DNA from: Sphagnum compactum
Lineage: Eukaryota; Bryophyta; Sphagnopsida; Sphagnales
Reading direction: 5' to 3'
Length of the DNA stretch: 64,000 nucleotides
Assembly (NCBI GenBank): GCA_965153455.1
Contig: OZ234502.1
Location: forward strand, 11,005,495 to 11,069,494
Positions 1 through 10,700 of the stretch are shown in pieces. A program made the position numbers and the translations under genes. How positions within the stretch are numbered: the first letter of the stretch is position 1; every line of letters begins with the position of its first letter. Under the pieces are notes generated by a model. It ran no database searches, was not told the origin of the DNA, and saw only the letters and a program-made list of their open reading frames with translations.

Positions 1-1103
1 CAACATGTGACTCTTTCATGCAATCAATTTGCTTGCACATACAAGCCAAAGCGCAAGCACCCTTTTAGAGCTTCGTATGTCCAGTGAAGTATGAGTGCTG
101 AGATTACCACTTTGCAAACCCCATGAAGCATGGGGGGTTTAAGTTGCTTCATCGTCATGAAATGCCCATGCAGCCCTACCATCATCCCTAAAGGGGTCAA
201 ATCCCTAAAGAAGATGCATGTTTTCTGTCTTGATTGAGCTGTTATTAGTGCTAGGCTTTGTGTTAAACCCAGCAGAAACAATATCTTTCCCTGCGTGCAA
301 CGCAAGCCCTTGGAAGGTAGTATAGATCAGAGTCTGCGACTGCTTTGGCATTGTTGTAGCTGCCACAGTTGGAGTTATTGAATTGTAGATGTTTGTGGAA
401 ATCTCCTCGAGCCGATGGACACCGTTCCTGCAGCTTGCCCCAGTATTATCTGTGCAAGGAATGAGGGTTTGAGGGGGTTAGGGTTTAGAGCTTCATCGCC
501 ATAGCTGTGGAGATTGATGCACAGCCCTGTGTCGTGCTTGTGTGGCTATTACGTGAAAGAGCTTCAACAGAGACAAAAAGGAAGAAAGAAAAAGGCAGTG
601 CTTTTTCTGAAGATTGATTGCGGTAAACGGTGTAACGCTTTTGAGATTCAGATACAGGATTATTGGGATGGCAGAAGAGACGGAGGCGACTCAGGAGGAG
701 AGAAGATTCACTGCTTGCTGTTGCTGGTTGTAGTTGTGGAATCCTCCCATGGATGGCATCGGGTATTCTGCCATGTCTTTTTGTTGTTGTTGCAGCACAG
801 TTTCATTGCCAATACAGCAGCAACAGTGTGTTCTTTCCGGCAGAGCGCATCTTTGGTAAGCCTAGCCCCTCCCTCTTTCTTTCTCTGCAAATGCCAGTTC
901 ATAACGCAAGCAGCGTTGCCCCCAGAATCCTTAGCGGTGGAGGACGTCATAGTCACTGTAGAAACAAAAGTGAAAACAGCAGAATTGTATCCAGGACAGC
1001 AGCATGTTCTTCTTCATCTTCTTTCTTGTGCTTTGAATTGCTGCAATGACATTCTTGACATGTGCTTTACGCAATTGGTTTGTTTCATGTGCAATTTCAA
1101 TAG
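1..1103. other. region upstream of the PPR ORF; no gene recognised
   Basis: There are open frames here, but their translations are low in information and resemble no family I know. A TTAGGG-like tract near 475-490 and a G/A-rich stretch near 660-710 are the only visible features. A 5' UTR or first exon of the PPR gene that follows could lie here, but no clear start and splice pair can be pointed to. Confidence 0.4.
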
Positions 1104-1106
1104 ACA

Positions 1107-3446
1107 GTGAATGGGGTTTGCAAGTGCAGGAGGCCTGGAAAGCAACTCAGAGATGAAACATGGGAAAAGCTCTACTACCTTGGACAAGCTTCTGGATGTA
1201 AGAACAATGGGCATGTTGCATCTACCATTACTGTTGCATTCAAGGGAAGGGATTTCTATGGAAGAACTGGAACAGGAGGGGAGGAGGAGGCATGCTGGGA
1301 TGTGAAGACATTGTGTGAGAAAGGAAGATGGCAAGAAGCAGTGGAGTTGCTCTTGAACAATCGAGTTGTTCGAGTAGACAGCCAGGCTTATGCTTCTGTT
1401 TTACAAGCATGTACCAAGATGAAGGCACTTGCACAGGGTAAGCAAATCCATGCTCATCTTCTGAAGAGAAAATGGCATTTGGATATCTTTCTTGGGAACA
1501 ATCTTCTGAACATGTATACACAGTGCGGTAGTCTTCCAGATGCTTGCAAATTGTTTGATGAAATGCATCGGCGGAATATAGATACATGGAATGCAATGAT
1601 CAGAGGGTTTGCAGAGCAAGGTCATTTTGAAGATGCGCTCACAGTGCTCCTTCAGATGCAAAGAGAGAAGGTGTTGCCCAGCAGGTATACTTTCATAAGC
1701 CTTGTGAATGGATGTGCAAGGTTTAGAACTCTGGAGAAGGGCAAGCATGTCCATGCCTTGAGTATCAAAGCCGGGCTTGCATCAGATACCTGGGTGGGTA
1801 ATGCGCTTATTGACATGTATGCTAAGTGTGGTAGTGTGGAGGACGCGCGGGGAGTTTTTGATGGGATGCAGAAACAAGATGTAGTTTCCTGGAATGCAAT
1901 GATTGCAGGATACTCCCGACAGAACCTGCATGAAGATGCCTTTTCACTGTTTGATGAAATGCAAACAGCAGGGATAGTGCCAACCAAATTCACAATGACT
2001 AGCATTCTTGGTGCATGTTGCAGTCCTGCAGCTCTTGAACAAGGGAAGCAAATCCATGCCTGTTGCAGCAAGGCTGGATTTGAGTCGGACATCCGTGTAG
2101 GAACTGCTCTTGTCAGCATGTATGCCAAGTGTGGGAGTGTAGTGGATGCAAAGAAAGTGTTTGACAAAATGCCAACAAGAAACACATTCTCCTGGACTGC
2201 AATGATCAGAGCATATGCACAAGAAGGGTATGGTGTAAAATCACTTGAATTGTTTGCGCAAATGAAACAAGAAGGTGTAATGCCTGACAGGGTCTTGTTT
2301 CTCAGCATCCTGAATGCAATTGCCAGCCCTGGGGCTCTGCAAATTGGGAGGCAAATTCATGCTCAGGTCATTGAAGCTGGGCTCGAGTCAGATCTTCCTG
2401 TTGCAAATGCACTTATCAGCATGTATGCCAAATGTGGAAGTATGGAAGACGCACATCGAATTTTTGACAGCATGCCACAGCGAAATGTGGTCTCATGGAC
2501 TGCAATGATTTCAGGATATGCTCAGCAAAACCACAGTAAGGCGGCTATTGAAGTCTTCTCACAGATGCAAAGAGAAGGAGTAAAGCCCGATAGAGTTACC
2601 TTCATAAGTATCCTCGATGCATGTGCGAATTTAGCAGCGCTACAAAAGGGTAAGAGCATCCATGCTCAGATCCTAAAAGCAGGACTTGACTCAGACAATG
2701 GTGTAGAGATTGCACTTGTCAACATGTATGCAAAGTGTGGGAGTTTGGTGCATGCAGACCAAGTGTTCGACAAACTGTTGCAACGGGATGTAGTTGTATG
2801 GACTGTTATGATAGTAGGCTATGCACAGCATGGACGTGGCAAGGAGGCAATTCAGCTTTTTGAATGGATGAAGCGGGAAGGGGTGAAGCCTGACTCTCTC
2901 ACTTTCACTGGTCTTCTCACTGCATGCAGCCATGTGGGTCTTGTGGAAGAAGGCCGTTGTTACTTCCGGTCTATTACTCAAGACTATGGCATTACACCAG
3001 CTATGCAACACTATGGCAGCATGGTTGATCTTCTCGGTCGAGCAGGCAGATTGGATGAGGCAGCTGACTTCATTGAAAAAATGCCATTTGAAGCAGATGC
3101 CTCAGTCTGGGGAGCATTGCTTGGTGCCTGTAAAATACATTGTAATGTAGAACTAGCAGAATGTGCTGCAAAACGACTTCTTGTCCTAGATCCAGACAAT
3201 GGTTCATGGTATTTGCTGCTTTCAAATATCTATGCTGCAGCTGGCATGTCAGACAAGGCACAGTACATGAGGAAATCGATGAAGAGAAGAGGTGCAATGA
3301 AGGATCCAGGGCCCAGCTGGATTGAGGTGGACAATGAAGTGCATTTATTTGTTGCAGAAGATAGATCACACCAATATAGAGGAGAGATAAATGAAATTGG
3401 ACAAGCTGATGAGAAGGATGAAAGGGAAAGGATATATACTAGCTGA
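1107..3446 (+). CDS. PLS-class pentatricopeptide repeat protein (E-type ORF, probable organellar RNA editing factor, likely decayed)
   Basis: PLS-class PPR proteins bind organellar RNA one base per repeat and guide C-to-U editing or processing. The ORF encodes about 779 residues. From residue ~65 to ~660 it is a run of P, L and S motifs with repeated signatures such as MYAKCGS, GKQIHA and VVSWTAMI. An E domain follows (about 665-750, with GALLGACKIHCNVELAE and DPGPSWIEVDN). The open frame begins after a TAG at 1101, and its first codon in the usual ORF sense is GTG; the first in-frame ATG is at 1419, inside the repeats. An ATG at 1111 in the next frame opens a 64-residue leader that ends near 1305. 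A one-base slip in the purine tract near 1275-1290 would join it to the repeats. The frame runs past the E domain into nonsense, because the DYW tail lies in another frame. I am sure of the family and unsure that it is functional. Confidence 0.85.
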   Translation: MNGVCKCRRPGKQLRDETWEKLYYLGQASGCKNNGHVASTITVAFKGRDFYGRTGTGGEEEACWDVKTLCEKGRWQEAVELLLNNRVVRVDSQAYASVLQACTKMKALAQGKQIHAHLLKRKWHLDIFLGNNLLNMYTQCGSLPDACKLFDEMHRRNIDTWNAMIRGFAEQGHFEDALTVLLQMQREKVLPSRYTFISLVNGCARFRTLEKGKHVHALSIKAGLASDTWVGNALIDMYAKCGSVEDARGVFDGMQKQDVVSWNAMIAGYSRQNLHEDAFSLFDEMQTAGIVPTKFTMTSILGACCSPAALEQGKQIHACCSKAGFESDIRVGTALVSMYAKCGSVVDAKKVFDKMPTRNTFSWTAMIRAYAQEGYGVKSLELFAQMKQEGVMPDRVLFLSILNAIASPGALQIGRQIHAQVIEAGLESDLPVANALISMYAKCGSMEDAHRIFDSMPQRNVVSWTAMISGYAQQNHSKAAIEVFSQMQREGVKPDRVTFISILDACANLAALQKGKSIHAQILKAGLDSDNGVEIALVNMYAKCGSLVHADQVFDKLLQRDVVVWTVMIVGYAQHGRGKEAIQLFEWMKREGVKPDSLTFTGLLTACSHVGLVEEGRCYFRSITQDYGITPAMQHYGSMVDLLGRAGRLDEAADFIEKMPFEADASVWGALLGACKIHCNVELAECAAKRLLVLDPDNGSWYLLLSNIYAAAGMSDKAQYMRKSMKRRGAMKDPGPSWIEVDNEVHLFVAEDRSHQYRGEINEIGQADEKDERERIYTS

Positions 3447-3664
3447 AATGGACTTTGGATTGCCTGACATGGATGACAAGCAGAAGCTACAAGCATTCTG
3501 CCATCATAGTAAAGGGCTTTGGTCACCTGCTGGCATCTTTAAGAACCTGCCGATGTGCAGTGACTGCCACAAGGTTTCATACATCTTTAGGATTGCTGGC
3601 CATGAAAATAACTGCCAGGGCTGCAAATCATCTCCATCTTTTTAAGAACGGTTTCATGTTCTTG
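3391..3664 (+). pseudogene. frameshifted and degenerate DYW cytidine-deaminase tail of the PPR gene
   Basis: This is a continuation of the PPR gene in two other frames. Frame 1 (from 3391) reads KLDKLMRRMKGKGY, then AFCHHSKGL, then IFKNLPMCSDCHK, matching the start, HSE box and CxxCH box of a DYW domain. Frame 2 (about 3600-3664) resumes with ITARAANHLHLFKNG, matching the segment before the terminal CSCGDYW, which is absent. The HSE glutamate, which is the catalytic acid in DYW deaminases, is replaced by lysine. The stretch between the HSE and CxxC boxes is also shortened. At least two frameshifts separate this tail from the PPR array, so it cannot be made as one protein here. Confidence 0.8.
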
Positions 3665-4860
3665 TTATAACTATTGGTGATTTGAGGGAAAAATATGAAT
3701 ATCGTCCTACTACTCTTGCAATCAAGATACTGTGTAATGCATCTGGATGTCTTGGTGTTGCCACAAAGTTCCCTTACAAGGTAGGACAGATAAGAGGCCC
3801 ATAAAGTATGATATGATAACACAGGTTTGCTGTTAATCATTATATCTAATTGCAGGCTTTGATCTTCTGGTCTGGTCTGGATCATGTCTGAAGATTGATG
3901 ACTGCTTGCAAAGTCTTGATGTGATGTGGAGATAATTTTCAGAGTTTAATGGTAGAACACAGTTGAAAGTCATGGAGATCGCACTGCGTCTGTCCACGAA
4001 ATCTTGTGGATGGCTCTGGACACCTGTGGCGGGCCAAGTTCAGTCCACAAATGTGCACTCACTCACTCTGTTGTATCATCAACACAGCTTGTCTGGGCTC
4101 ACTGTGTCAATGGTTATCAGATGTAAGAATTTGAAGGGTATTGTCTTCCTTTATTTACAACCAGCTGCAGAACACTGACTTCTGTGGGTCAAACTGTGGG
4201 AGGAGAATGAGGATCATGAGGAGATTGATGTTTTCTTGGAAAATTAACTGCTCTGAATTGCAGATTAATGGTTGTGTGTGTGACTGATATACGGGCCATT
4301 AAGGTTTGGCATCACATATAATGTCAAATTTTTATCACATTATGTGACAAAATTTTCCAATGATGATCATACACACATGGTTTTGCATGTTTTTGGGTCA
4401 AAAAGTTATACTGATATCACAAATATTTAATATGTTTATATGATAATGTTTTAAATGTATTATCAGAACATGTGGAACAATTTGGATTACATCTAATGAA
4501 TAGAATATTCAAAAACACTTATGAAATATTGTAACCAATGTTTTTGCTGTTTTTTTTTCATTTTTAAAAGACTTGATTTTTTTTTAATGACATAATCATG
4601 TACAACAATAATTCACAACTTTACATAATAATATAATATGACATGACTATATATATCATTGTAAATAACAAGGATTTTTAATGCATCGTCTTCTATAATG
4701 AATTGCAATTTGTCGCATTGTAATGATAACCAATCACACTTCTTTTTAACCAATCACTCAAGCAAGCAATCATAGCTTCTATTATCTTGTTTGCACCTCT
4801 TTGTGGAACATATATGTTTTTGAAAAGTAGTTCAATATGTCATCCCAAACTTTAATGTTG
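3665..4860. other. AT-rich intergenic DNA; no gene recognised
   Basis: No coding similarity is seen on either strand. The base composition becomes strongly AT-rich from about 4300. Confidence 0.5.
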
Positions 4861-4930
4861 TGGAATATGTTGGGTGCATGGCAATGTAATCAGTAAGGTG
4901 CTAGTAAGCCCATGCACCTAATGACAAATA

Positions 4931-5310
4931 TCAAGTGCTCGTACACAATAGAAACAAGAAGTTTTCAATTCTTGCAAATCTATTATTTATTGTGTTTGCC
5001 ATTTGATATAATCTTTCAAGTTCTTCCCAACTTTCTTTTGTTGGGTTTGGACTTGTGATGTGATGAAGACAAATGTTTTTGACACTACTTACAAGAATTG
5101 TTTGCGCAATCATGACTCTATCCTCCCAATCACCTATGCTTCCTTTCCCTATTTGAGGGGAAAGAATTGCACCTACTTTGGTGGGAGCTACATTCACTAT
5201 GGAGCATTACTTTTCTTTCTTTAAAAGATACGTTTTTCTTGCTTTCCAAGTAGAACAATTTTTGCCATCCAATTTGTCAAAATGTGTCAAATCAAATGGA
5301 AAAATTGCCA
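4931..5310 (-). pseudogene. Ty1/copia gag (UBN2-type) fragment
   Basis: The minus strand reads FPFDLTHFDKLDGKNCSTW near 5225-5310. After a frame break it reads GDWEDRVMIAQTILVSSVK and ESWEELERLYQMAN (about 4990-5197). These are the conserved N-terminal stretches of copia-type gag polyproteins. The frame is broken, and no protease, integrase or RT lies next to it, so this is a scrap. Confidence 0.75.
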
Positions 5311-5563
5311 TTGGAATCAATCCCCTTTAGATATCAATGCAAAAGTTTAGCCTTTTTATCAAATCCATCCCATGCCACCAAAATATATGAATCCAACAAA
5401 CTATGGCTATCCTTAACTTTGACAATTCCATATACATTATCTTACGCAACGCTTTGAAATCATTATACAACATCATTATTGATGTGGAAACAATATCTTG
5501 TGGTTGATTTTTTGTTATCAAAATAGCCAACTACTTGAATAGGTTCTTGTCGTGTGTTCTTTT

Positions 5564-6024
5564 GTTGACGCCTATAACCATCATTGTCACCACACTCACA
5601 TAACATAACATAAAAATACCTTGAATGGTACACCACATCCAAACCAAAAGACTAACTCACTTGCAATGACATAAGAATCCAAGCCCAAAACATAGAAAAC
5701 CAAGACACTTGTATAACAAAGAAAATTGCAAAGCAAAAACTATGTTTTAGAATCTCAAATCACCAAAAGTGATTTGAGGTGACACAAGATGGGATTATAT
5801 CCCATGACAAATATCTCGAACCCCGTTCACATATGAACTTGTTCAAGATTAATTAAGTAGCTTATTTAACCCAATTTATCCCTAATTAACTAAGACCTAA
5901 CTGAGTAGTTAAATTAACACACTTGACAACTGTCATGCACTCCTATGTTGATGCCTATAACCATCGTTGTCACCACATTCATAACACATAACATAAAAAT
6001 ACCTTGAATGGTACACTACATTCA
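5564..6024 (+). repeat. two ~77-bp direct repeats separated by ~306 bp
   Basis: Positions 5564-5640 and 5947-6024 are near-identical over about 77 bp. Both begin GTTGAYGCCTATAACCATC and both end with ATACCTTGAATGGTACAC followed by similar bases. The spacer has no recognisable coding content. They may be footprints of an inserted element or a local segmental duplication. Confidence 0.7.
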
Positions 6025-6039
6025 AATCACCCTTCTATC

Positions 6040-6664
6040 TAAGGCTGAGGTCCCCTTAAACCATATAACATAATAGAACTACTTATTGGAAATCCACCAT
6101 GGATGAACATTTTGGTTCCAAAGCAAAAGGACCATTAGGCCAGGTGCAAATGTGAGCCCCATCATTAGTCACTTAGTTGTAATCCTTCAAATCCCTAGCC
6201 AAATGTGAATTACCATGGAAGAAAACCTTAAATTAATTATATTATGTGACCCTAAGACCCTAGGTCTATTGGGTGCACTAAGGGCAAAACCATTTGCTAA
6301 CTAACATTTCTTCCATTGGTCGCATGAGACATCCCATATGCCAACCTCGGGAACACTTGTCACAAATCAACATAGTGGCAGTTCTTGAAGCTTGCCCACA
6401 CAACATACATCAGAGGCCATTGGAACCATGGCTAAGGATGGGTCCATTTAGTCATCCACATTGGGAATATGATATGGTGCATAATTGCGCACATGGTCCT
6501 TCCATGTTTAACCATATTGGCCCTCCAACAACAACATTCCAGAAGGTAAAACCTTCCGCACACGTAAAATAACACGTCATGTAGTCACATCCAAAATAGT
6601 CGGTGTTGTATACTACAAGTAAACATAATTTCCTCGTTCAAACCTTCAAATCTAAGGCCAATAA
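6040..6664 (-). pseudogene. 3' part of the interrupted Ty3/gypsy pol, with a PHD finger (6275-6409)
   Basis: The minus strand reads TCAEGFTFWNVVVGGP, then a segment with in-frame stops, then a clear C4HC3 PHD finger. The ligands are CMLC, CDKC, the H of GWH, C of MGC and the final C-x2-C of WFCP-stop-C. The spacing and the tryptophan before the last pair are canonical, and a TAG codon lies between the last two cysteines. This segment continues the minus-strand gypsy frame found at 7558-8379, across the solo LTR. PHD fingers read histone-tail marks, so in a retroelement one could direct integration; that role is inference. Confidence 0.7.
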
Positions 6665-7557
6665 TGTCACAACCCTAGCCTTTGGCTCACAACCAAGGCA
6701 AGGGCTTGTAAGGTTGCGAGCCAAGAGGAAAGCCCGGGAGTCACACCGCATGCTCCCGGGAGTGTAAGAGAATGTGAGGGAATGAACCCTCACCCTCCCA
6801 AGGGAGTTTCCACCTTGGGAGTTAGAGTCCTGGTGGACTCCCAAATTTTCAAAAGGCAATTTCAAAGGTTAAAACTCATTGGATTGAAGAGTTCTTTATA
6901 TTATTGAAAAGCTCTTGGAACGTAGATGTCTAAAATGGGCTTGCATAACCATTTGGACATTTGAAACACAAGTTATGGCCAAAAGAAGGGCCGGGAGTCA
7001 AATTGACAATTTGACTCCCGACCATTAAAAGTCGGGAATCGACCCAATTTCCTTGCGTGCAGATGGCATGCAACATACTATTGGAAAGCTCTTGACGAGG
7101 GCTACAACTTTGCTTTAGACCTCATCTCAATCCGAGGTCTGCATACGAAGTTATGGGGCCCCAAAGTCGTGGAAGTCCCAACTTTGGCAGAGTCCCAGGA
7201 CAAAATGCCATTTGGATATGGGCCTTGTGGAGAGGCACAGAATATACTATAAGGGGGAAGGTGGTGGGTTCCCTCAAGTCCGGGCCGTGGTGAGTCTTGT
7301 GAGTCCGAGTTTGCCCGTGGCTCGTCCTAGCACCAAAAGTGCTTCAACTATGCACTAACCAACTTGTTGTTTGGTTTGTGCATATCCATGTGAGTGATTA
7401 AGTGCTTGTCATTCTTCCTAGTCCCATCCTGGAACTCTAGCACGCCCTTCTACCCCCAAAGTGCTACGAGCCAAGGAGCGTGCCCCGGCTCCTTGTTCTT
7501 TCATTGTTTTCTATTTGGATTCACATTTGAATCCCTCAAGGAGTTGGGAGTGCGTCA
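6665..7557 (+). mobile_element. solo LTR of a chromovirus-related family, TSD AATAA
   Basis: It begins TGTCACAACC and ends GAGTGCGTCA. It is alignable along most of its length to the LTRs of the chromodomain element at 39105-45641. Shared blocks include AAAGAAGGGCCGGGAGTCAA, the inverted GACTCCCGACC block and GGGGGAAGGTGGTGG. The five bases on both sides are AATAA (6660-6664 and 7558-7562), so an element inserted here and then lost its interior by LTR-LTR recombination. It sits inside the minus-strand gypsy pol. Confidence 0.85.
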
Positions 7558-8379
7558 AATAACCACCTCCACATATAGTGGCATAACGCAATATGTCTCG
7601 GTGTTGGGCAATTGCCAAATTCTCCATAGCCATGGGCATAACGTGTTGGAACAAGGTGGCTCATTGCTCACATGCCTGAATCCACACATTAGGATCATCC
7701 ATGTTGATTACTACCATTGCACCTCATCGAATTGAGGCTAATAACTCAAGCTCATGACCAAACAATAAAAAGTATGGTGAAAAAGATGAAAGAGAAGCTT
7801 GTCAACTAAACCTATACCCCATAATTAGCCATGGTAGTTGTAAGTCCCAATCTCGAGTATGGCCCTTATGAAGACCATATTTTCGCAAACCCGTCTGCAC
7901 CACCTGTTCAACTAACCAATTTTCCTCAGGATGGTCTCATGAAATCATGCGATGATCAATTAATGCTTTCTCACACAACTCTTGGATTCCCCACAAAATT
8001 CTGTACCTTGGTCAGTGAGAACTTTCGCTAGAGCCCCCAAACCTATTAAATACCCTATCCAAAAATGCATATGTTGTTCCTTCACTACTACAATCTGGCA
8101 ATAGAACCAACTCCAACCACTTGGAGAAATGTTCAATCATAACCAAAAGATATTGGTTATGTCAAGCTATCAAATTCAATGGGCTGGCAAAATCCAAACT
8201 CCATCAATATCCAGGCTTAAGTACATAAGCCATGTAATTAACCTAGTAAGCACCTACTCTAGGGAACTACATAGGAAACTATTCGATCAACTTATCACTC
8301 TTGACTACAAACACACCATTTGTGAAATTTGATCCCTTGACCTCTACGATGGAGGCAAACACCCTTACCATCAAACCAT
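7558..8379 (-). pseudogene. integrase-region piece of the interrupted Ty3/gypsy element
   Basis: The minus-strand translation is full of stops but keeps gypsy integrase phrases. The best is WSLDFASPLNLIA (about 8165-8205), followed by a match to the usual MIEHFSKWLELVPL stretch near 8100-8150. The same strand and order link it to the RNase H piece at 10011-10435 and the PHD piece at 6040-6664. It is a decayed, non-coding remnant. Confidence 0.6.
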
Positions 8380-10007
8380 CACACTTATTGTGATAATGTG
8401 TTACATTACATTACATTATATTTATTAAATATTTCATTTTAAACATTACAAAAACATAAACTTTGAAAATTCATATCTTATTAAGATTTTGTCCAAATGA
8501 AATGATTAAAATTTTTTTTAATTTTTTTTTTCAATAATGTACAAGATTACATTTATTTCCTTTTAAAAGTGTGAAATCATTTGAACAATTTTTTTTTAAA
8601 TATCACTATTCAATAACATTTCAATGACCATTCTTTTGGAAAATTTTTTTTAATAAATGGATAAGATTTTTGTTAATATAAAAATATTACTTATGTTAGA
8701 CTACTTTTAGCTATTCTAGGTCTACTTTTCATTGTTCTAATTTATTTCATCCTACATTATTTACGGTTATTTATGGTTATTCTTAATTATTTTTTGTTAT
8801 TCTATGTTATTTTTTTGCTATTATAAGCTATTTCATTTTAGGTTATTTGTGGTTATTATAAATTATTTTTGATTATTTGAAATTATTTCATCTTAGGTTA
8901 TTTTCGGCTATGTGAGGCTATTATGGGTTACTTTTGGTTGTTGAAGTTATTTCACCTTATGTTATTATTGACTATTTAAAATTATATTATCACAAATTAT
9001 TTATGGCTATTCTAAATGGTTATTGTTAGTTTTTCTATTGGTGACTATTGGTGTTTATTCTATTGGTGGCTATTTTATTGATGGTTATTAATGGAACTAT
9101 TTTATTAATGGCTATTAGTGGTTATTATTGGCTATTCTATTATAGGCCATTGGTGGTTATCTTATTGGTGACTATTGATGGTTATTCTATTGATGGTTAT
9201 TAGTGGATATTCTATTGGTGGCTATTGGTGGTTATTTTATTATAAACTATTGTTGCATGTTCTAGGTTATATTACCATAGGTTATTGGTAGTTATTTTAT
9301 TGTAAGTTATTCTAAATTTTTTTTCATAAGTTATTATTGACTATTCTAGGTTAATTTTACTTTAGGTCATTATATATATATTTGATTATATATACAAAGG
9401 CTTTGTTTACTTATTTTAGGTAAAATAAACCTCTCAAAAACCCATTCTATTGGTGGAAACAAATTCAAATTTGGATCTTGATTGGTTTTTTTTGCCATTT
9501 GTTGAATTATTTTATTATAATATTTTAAATTATTATACTTAGGATAAAATAATTTATAATAACATAAAGTAAAATGATTTTGAATAACTTAAAATAAAGT
9601 AACCTAAGGTTAGTTGAATAATTTAATTTTAAATAACTTAAAATAAAAATTATAATAAGTTAGTTAGGATACTTTAAAGCATAATAACGTATAATAGTTT
9701 AAAGGATAATAATTTATAATAATTTAGGGTACAAATTAGAATAACTAAATTTGCTTTAAATAATATAAGGTATATCATAAAATAATATAAAATTTTTAAA
9801 ACAACAACATAAAAATAAACCTATTTACCACAAAAATTATAATAATGAATTATGTTAATTAGTAGTGAAACACGATGTTTACATAGTGATATTATAGTAA
9901 AATAACTTTAACCAGGGTGAACTCACTAAAGTGTAATGAACTTATTTCACTTTTAAAGTCCCATAGTGATTTAGGTTAATGAATTACACCCCACTTTTGT
10001 ACTAGTG
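8380..10007. mobile_element. 1.63-kb AT-rich non-autonomous element with internal fold-back, TSD CAT
   Basis: It is flanked by CAT (8377-8379 and 10008-10010) within the gypsy pol. The right end, read inward on the minus strand, is CACTAGTACAAAAGTGGGGT. This resembles the CACTACTACAAAATGTGGGT end of the small MITEs at 60-63 kb. The left end CACACTTATTG is a poorer match. The interior from ~8700 to ~9400 is a degenerate run of GGTTATTNNTGGTTATT-like words. The complementary words (AATAACTTAAAATAA) follow at ~9490-9830, so a transcript could fold back on itself. No ORF is present. I infer a CACTA-type non-autonomous element. Confidence 0.55.
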
Positions 10008-10435
10008 CATAGTCCCTTTCCTTGGGTGTTAATCAAATTGGAACTTCATTTGTTTGCAAATATGCAATGATAGGTGCATCATCATAAATATCCAGGGCAT
10101 CATTGCCCTTTAACTCCATGTCCACATCATGGGATTCCCATCATCCATACTAGTCTAAGGTACATCCCCATAACACCCCAAAAATGTACAAAGGTATGCA
10201 AAGGCATGCCATTCTAATACCGCCTCTAAATCCACTTCACCATGCCAACAAACCCCAGTGGTATCCTCCTCATTGGAACTTGGGTTTTGACTCAACCCGT
10301 CAACATCTTAATTAACCTTACTAAGCCTATGAATTATATCAAAATCATACTTTTATAAGATAAGTGCTCACCTAGCCAATTTTCTTGTGAGTCGATCTAA
10401 TTCCATTAAGAATTTTAAAGACTGGTGATCAGTAA
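10008..10435 (-). pseudogene. RNase H piece of the interrupted Ty3/gypsy element (left of the CACTA insertion)
   Basis: The minus strand reads TDHQSLKFLMELDRLTRKLA, then, after stops, YDFDIIHRLSKVN and DVDGLSQNP. These are the standard end of a gypsy RNase H domain. The first residues join in frame to YGSPFTLI at 37887 and beyond once the 27-kb CACTA insertion is removed. Confidence 0.8.
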
Positions 10436-10700
10436 CACTACTAGAAATTCTGTCATATGCAACCACACCACATGCAACTGGGATGCAACTGCCTGTCGCA
10501 TGCAACTGTTTTTGCAACTATGCGCCCTTTTTGGGTGTGTATGTAACTATGGTGCAACTATAATCGCCTTCATCCCAACCTTTGGATGAGTTCTGTGATA
10601 TATCACCGTATATATTTGATATATCATCGTATATCATTGATATGTATATACTCATAGTTGCATGTGCAACCAAAATATGCCAACTATGGTCTTTTGGTAA
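10436..10700 (+). repeat. left TIR and subterminal TGCAAC-motif region of the CACTA element
   Basis: A 14-bp TIR is followed by closely spaced TGCAAC and GTTGCA words (for example near 10458, 10474, 10486, 10504 and 10656). Such subterminal arrays are where TNPA-type proteins bind in En/Spm elements; binding here is inferred from that model. An ATATATCA-rich palindromic stretch lies at 10598-10650. Confidence 0.8.

Noticed and set aside
514-1110. 198-codon ORF upstream of the PPR gene
   Set aside because: It starts at a TTG, has an unlikely composition (Leu/Val/Cys runs), overlaps other open frames and resembles no protein family.
1652-2308. 218-codon minus-strand ORF
   Set aside because: Antisense shadow of the PPR repeats; the open frame follows from the repeated codon pattern.
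8700-9400. regular minisatellite
   Set aside because: The GGTTATT words have no fixed period and fade gradually, so it was described as a degenerate word run within an inserted element.
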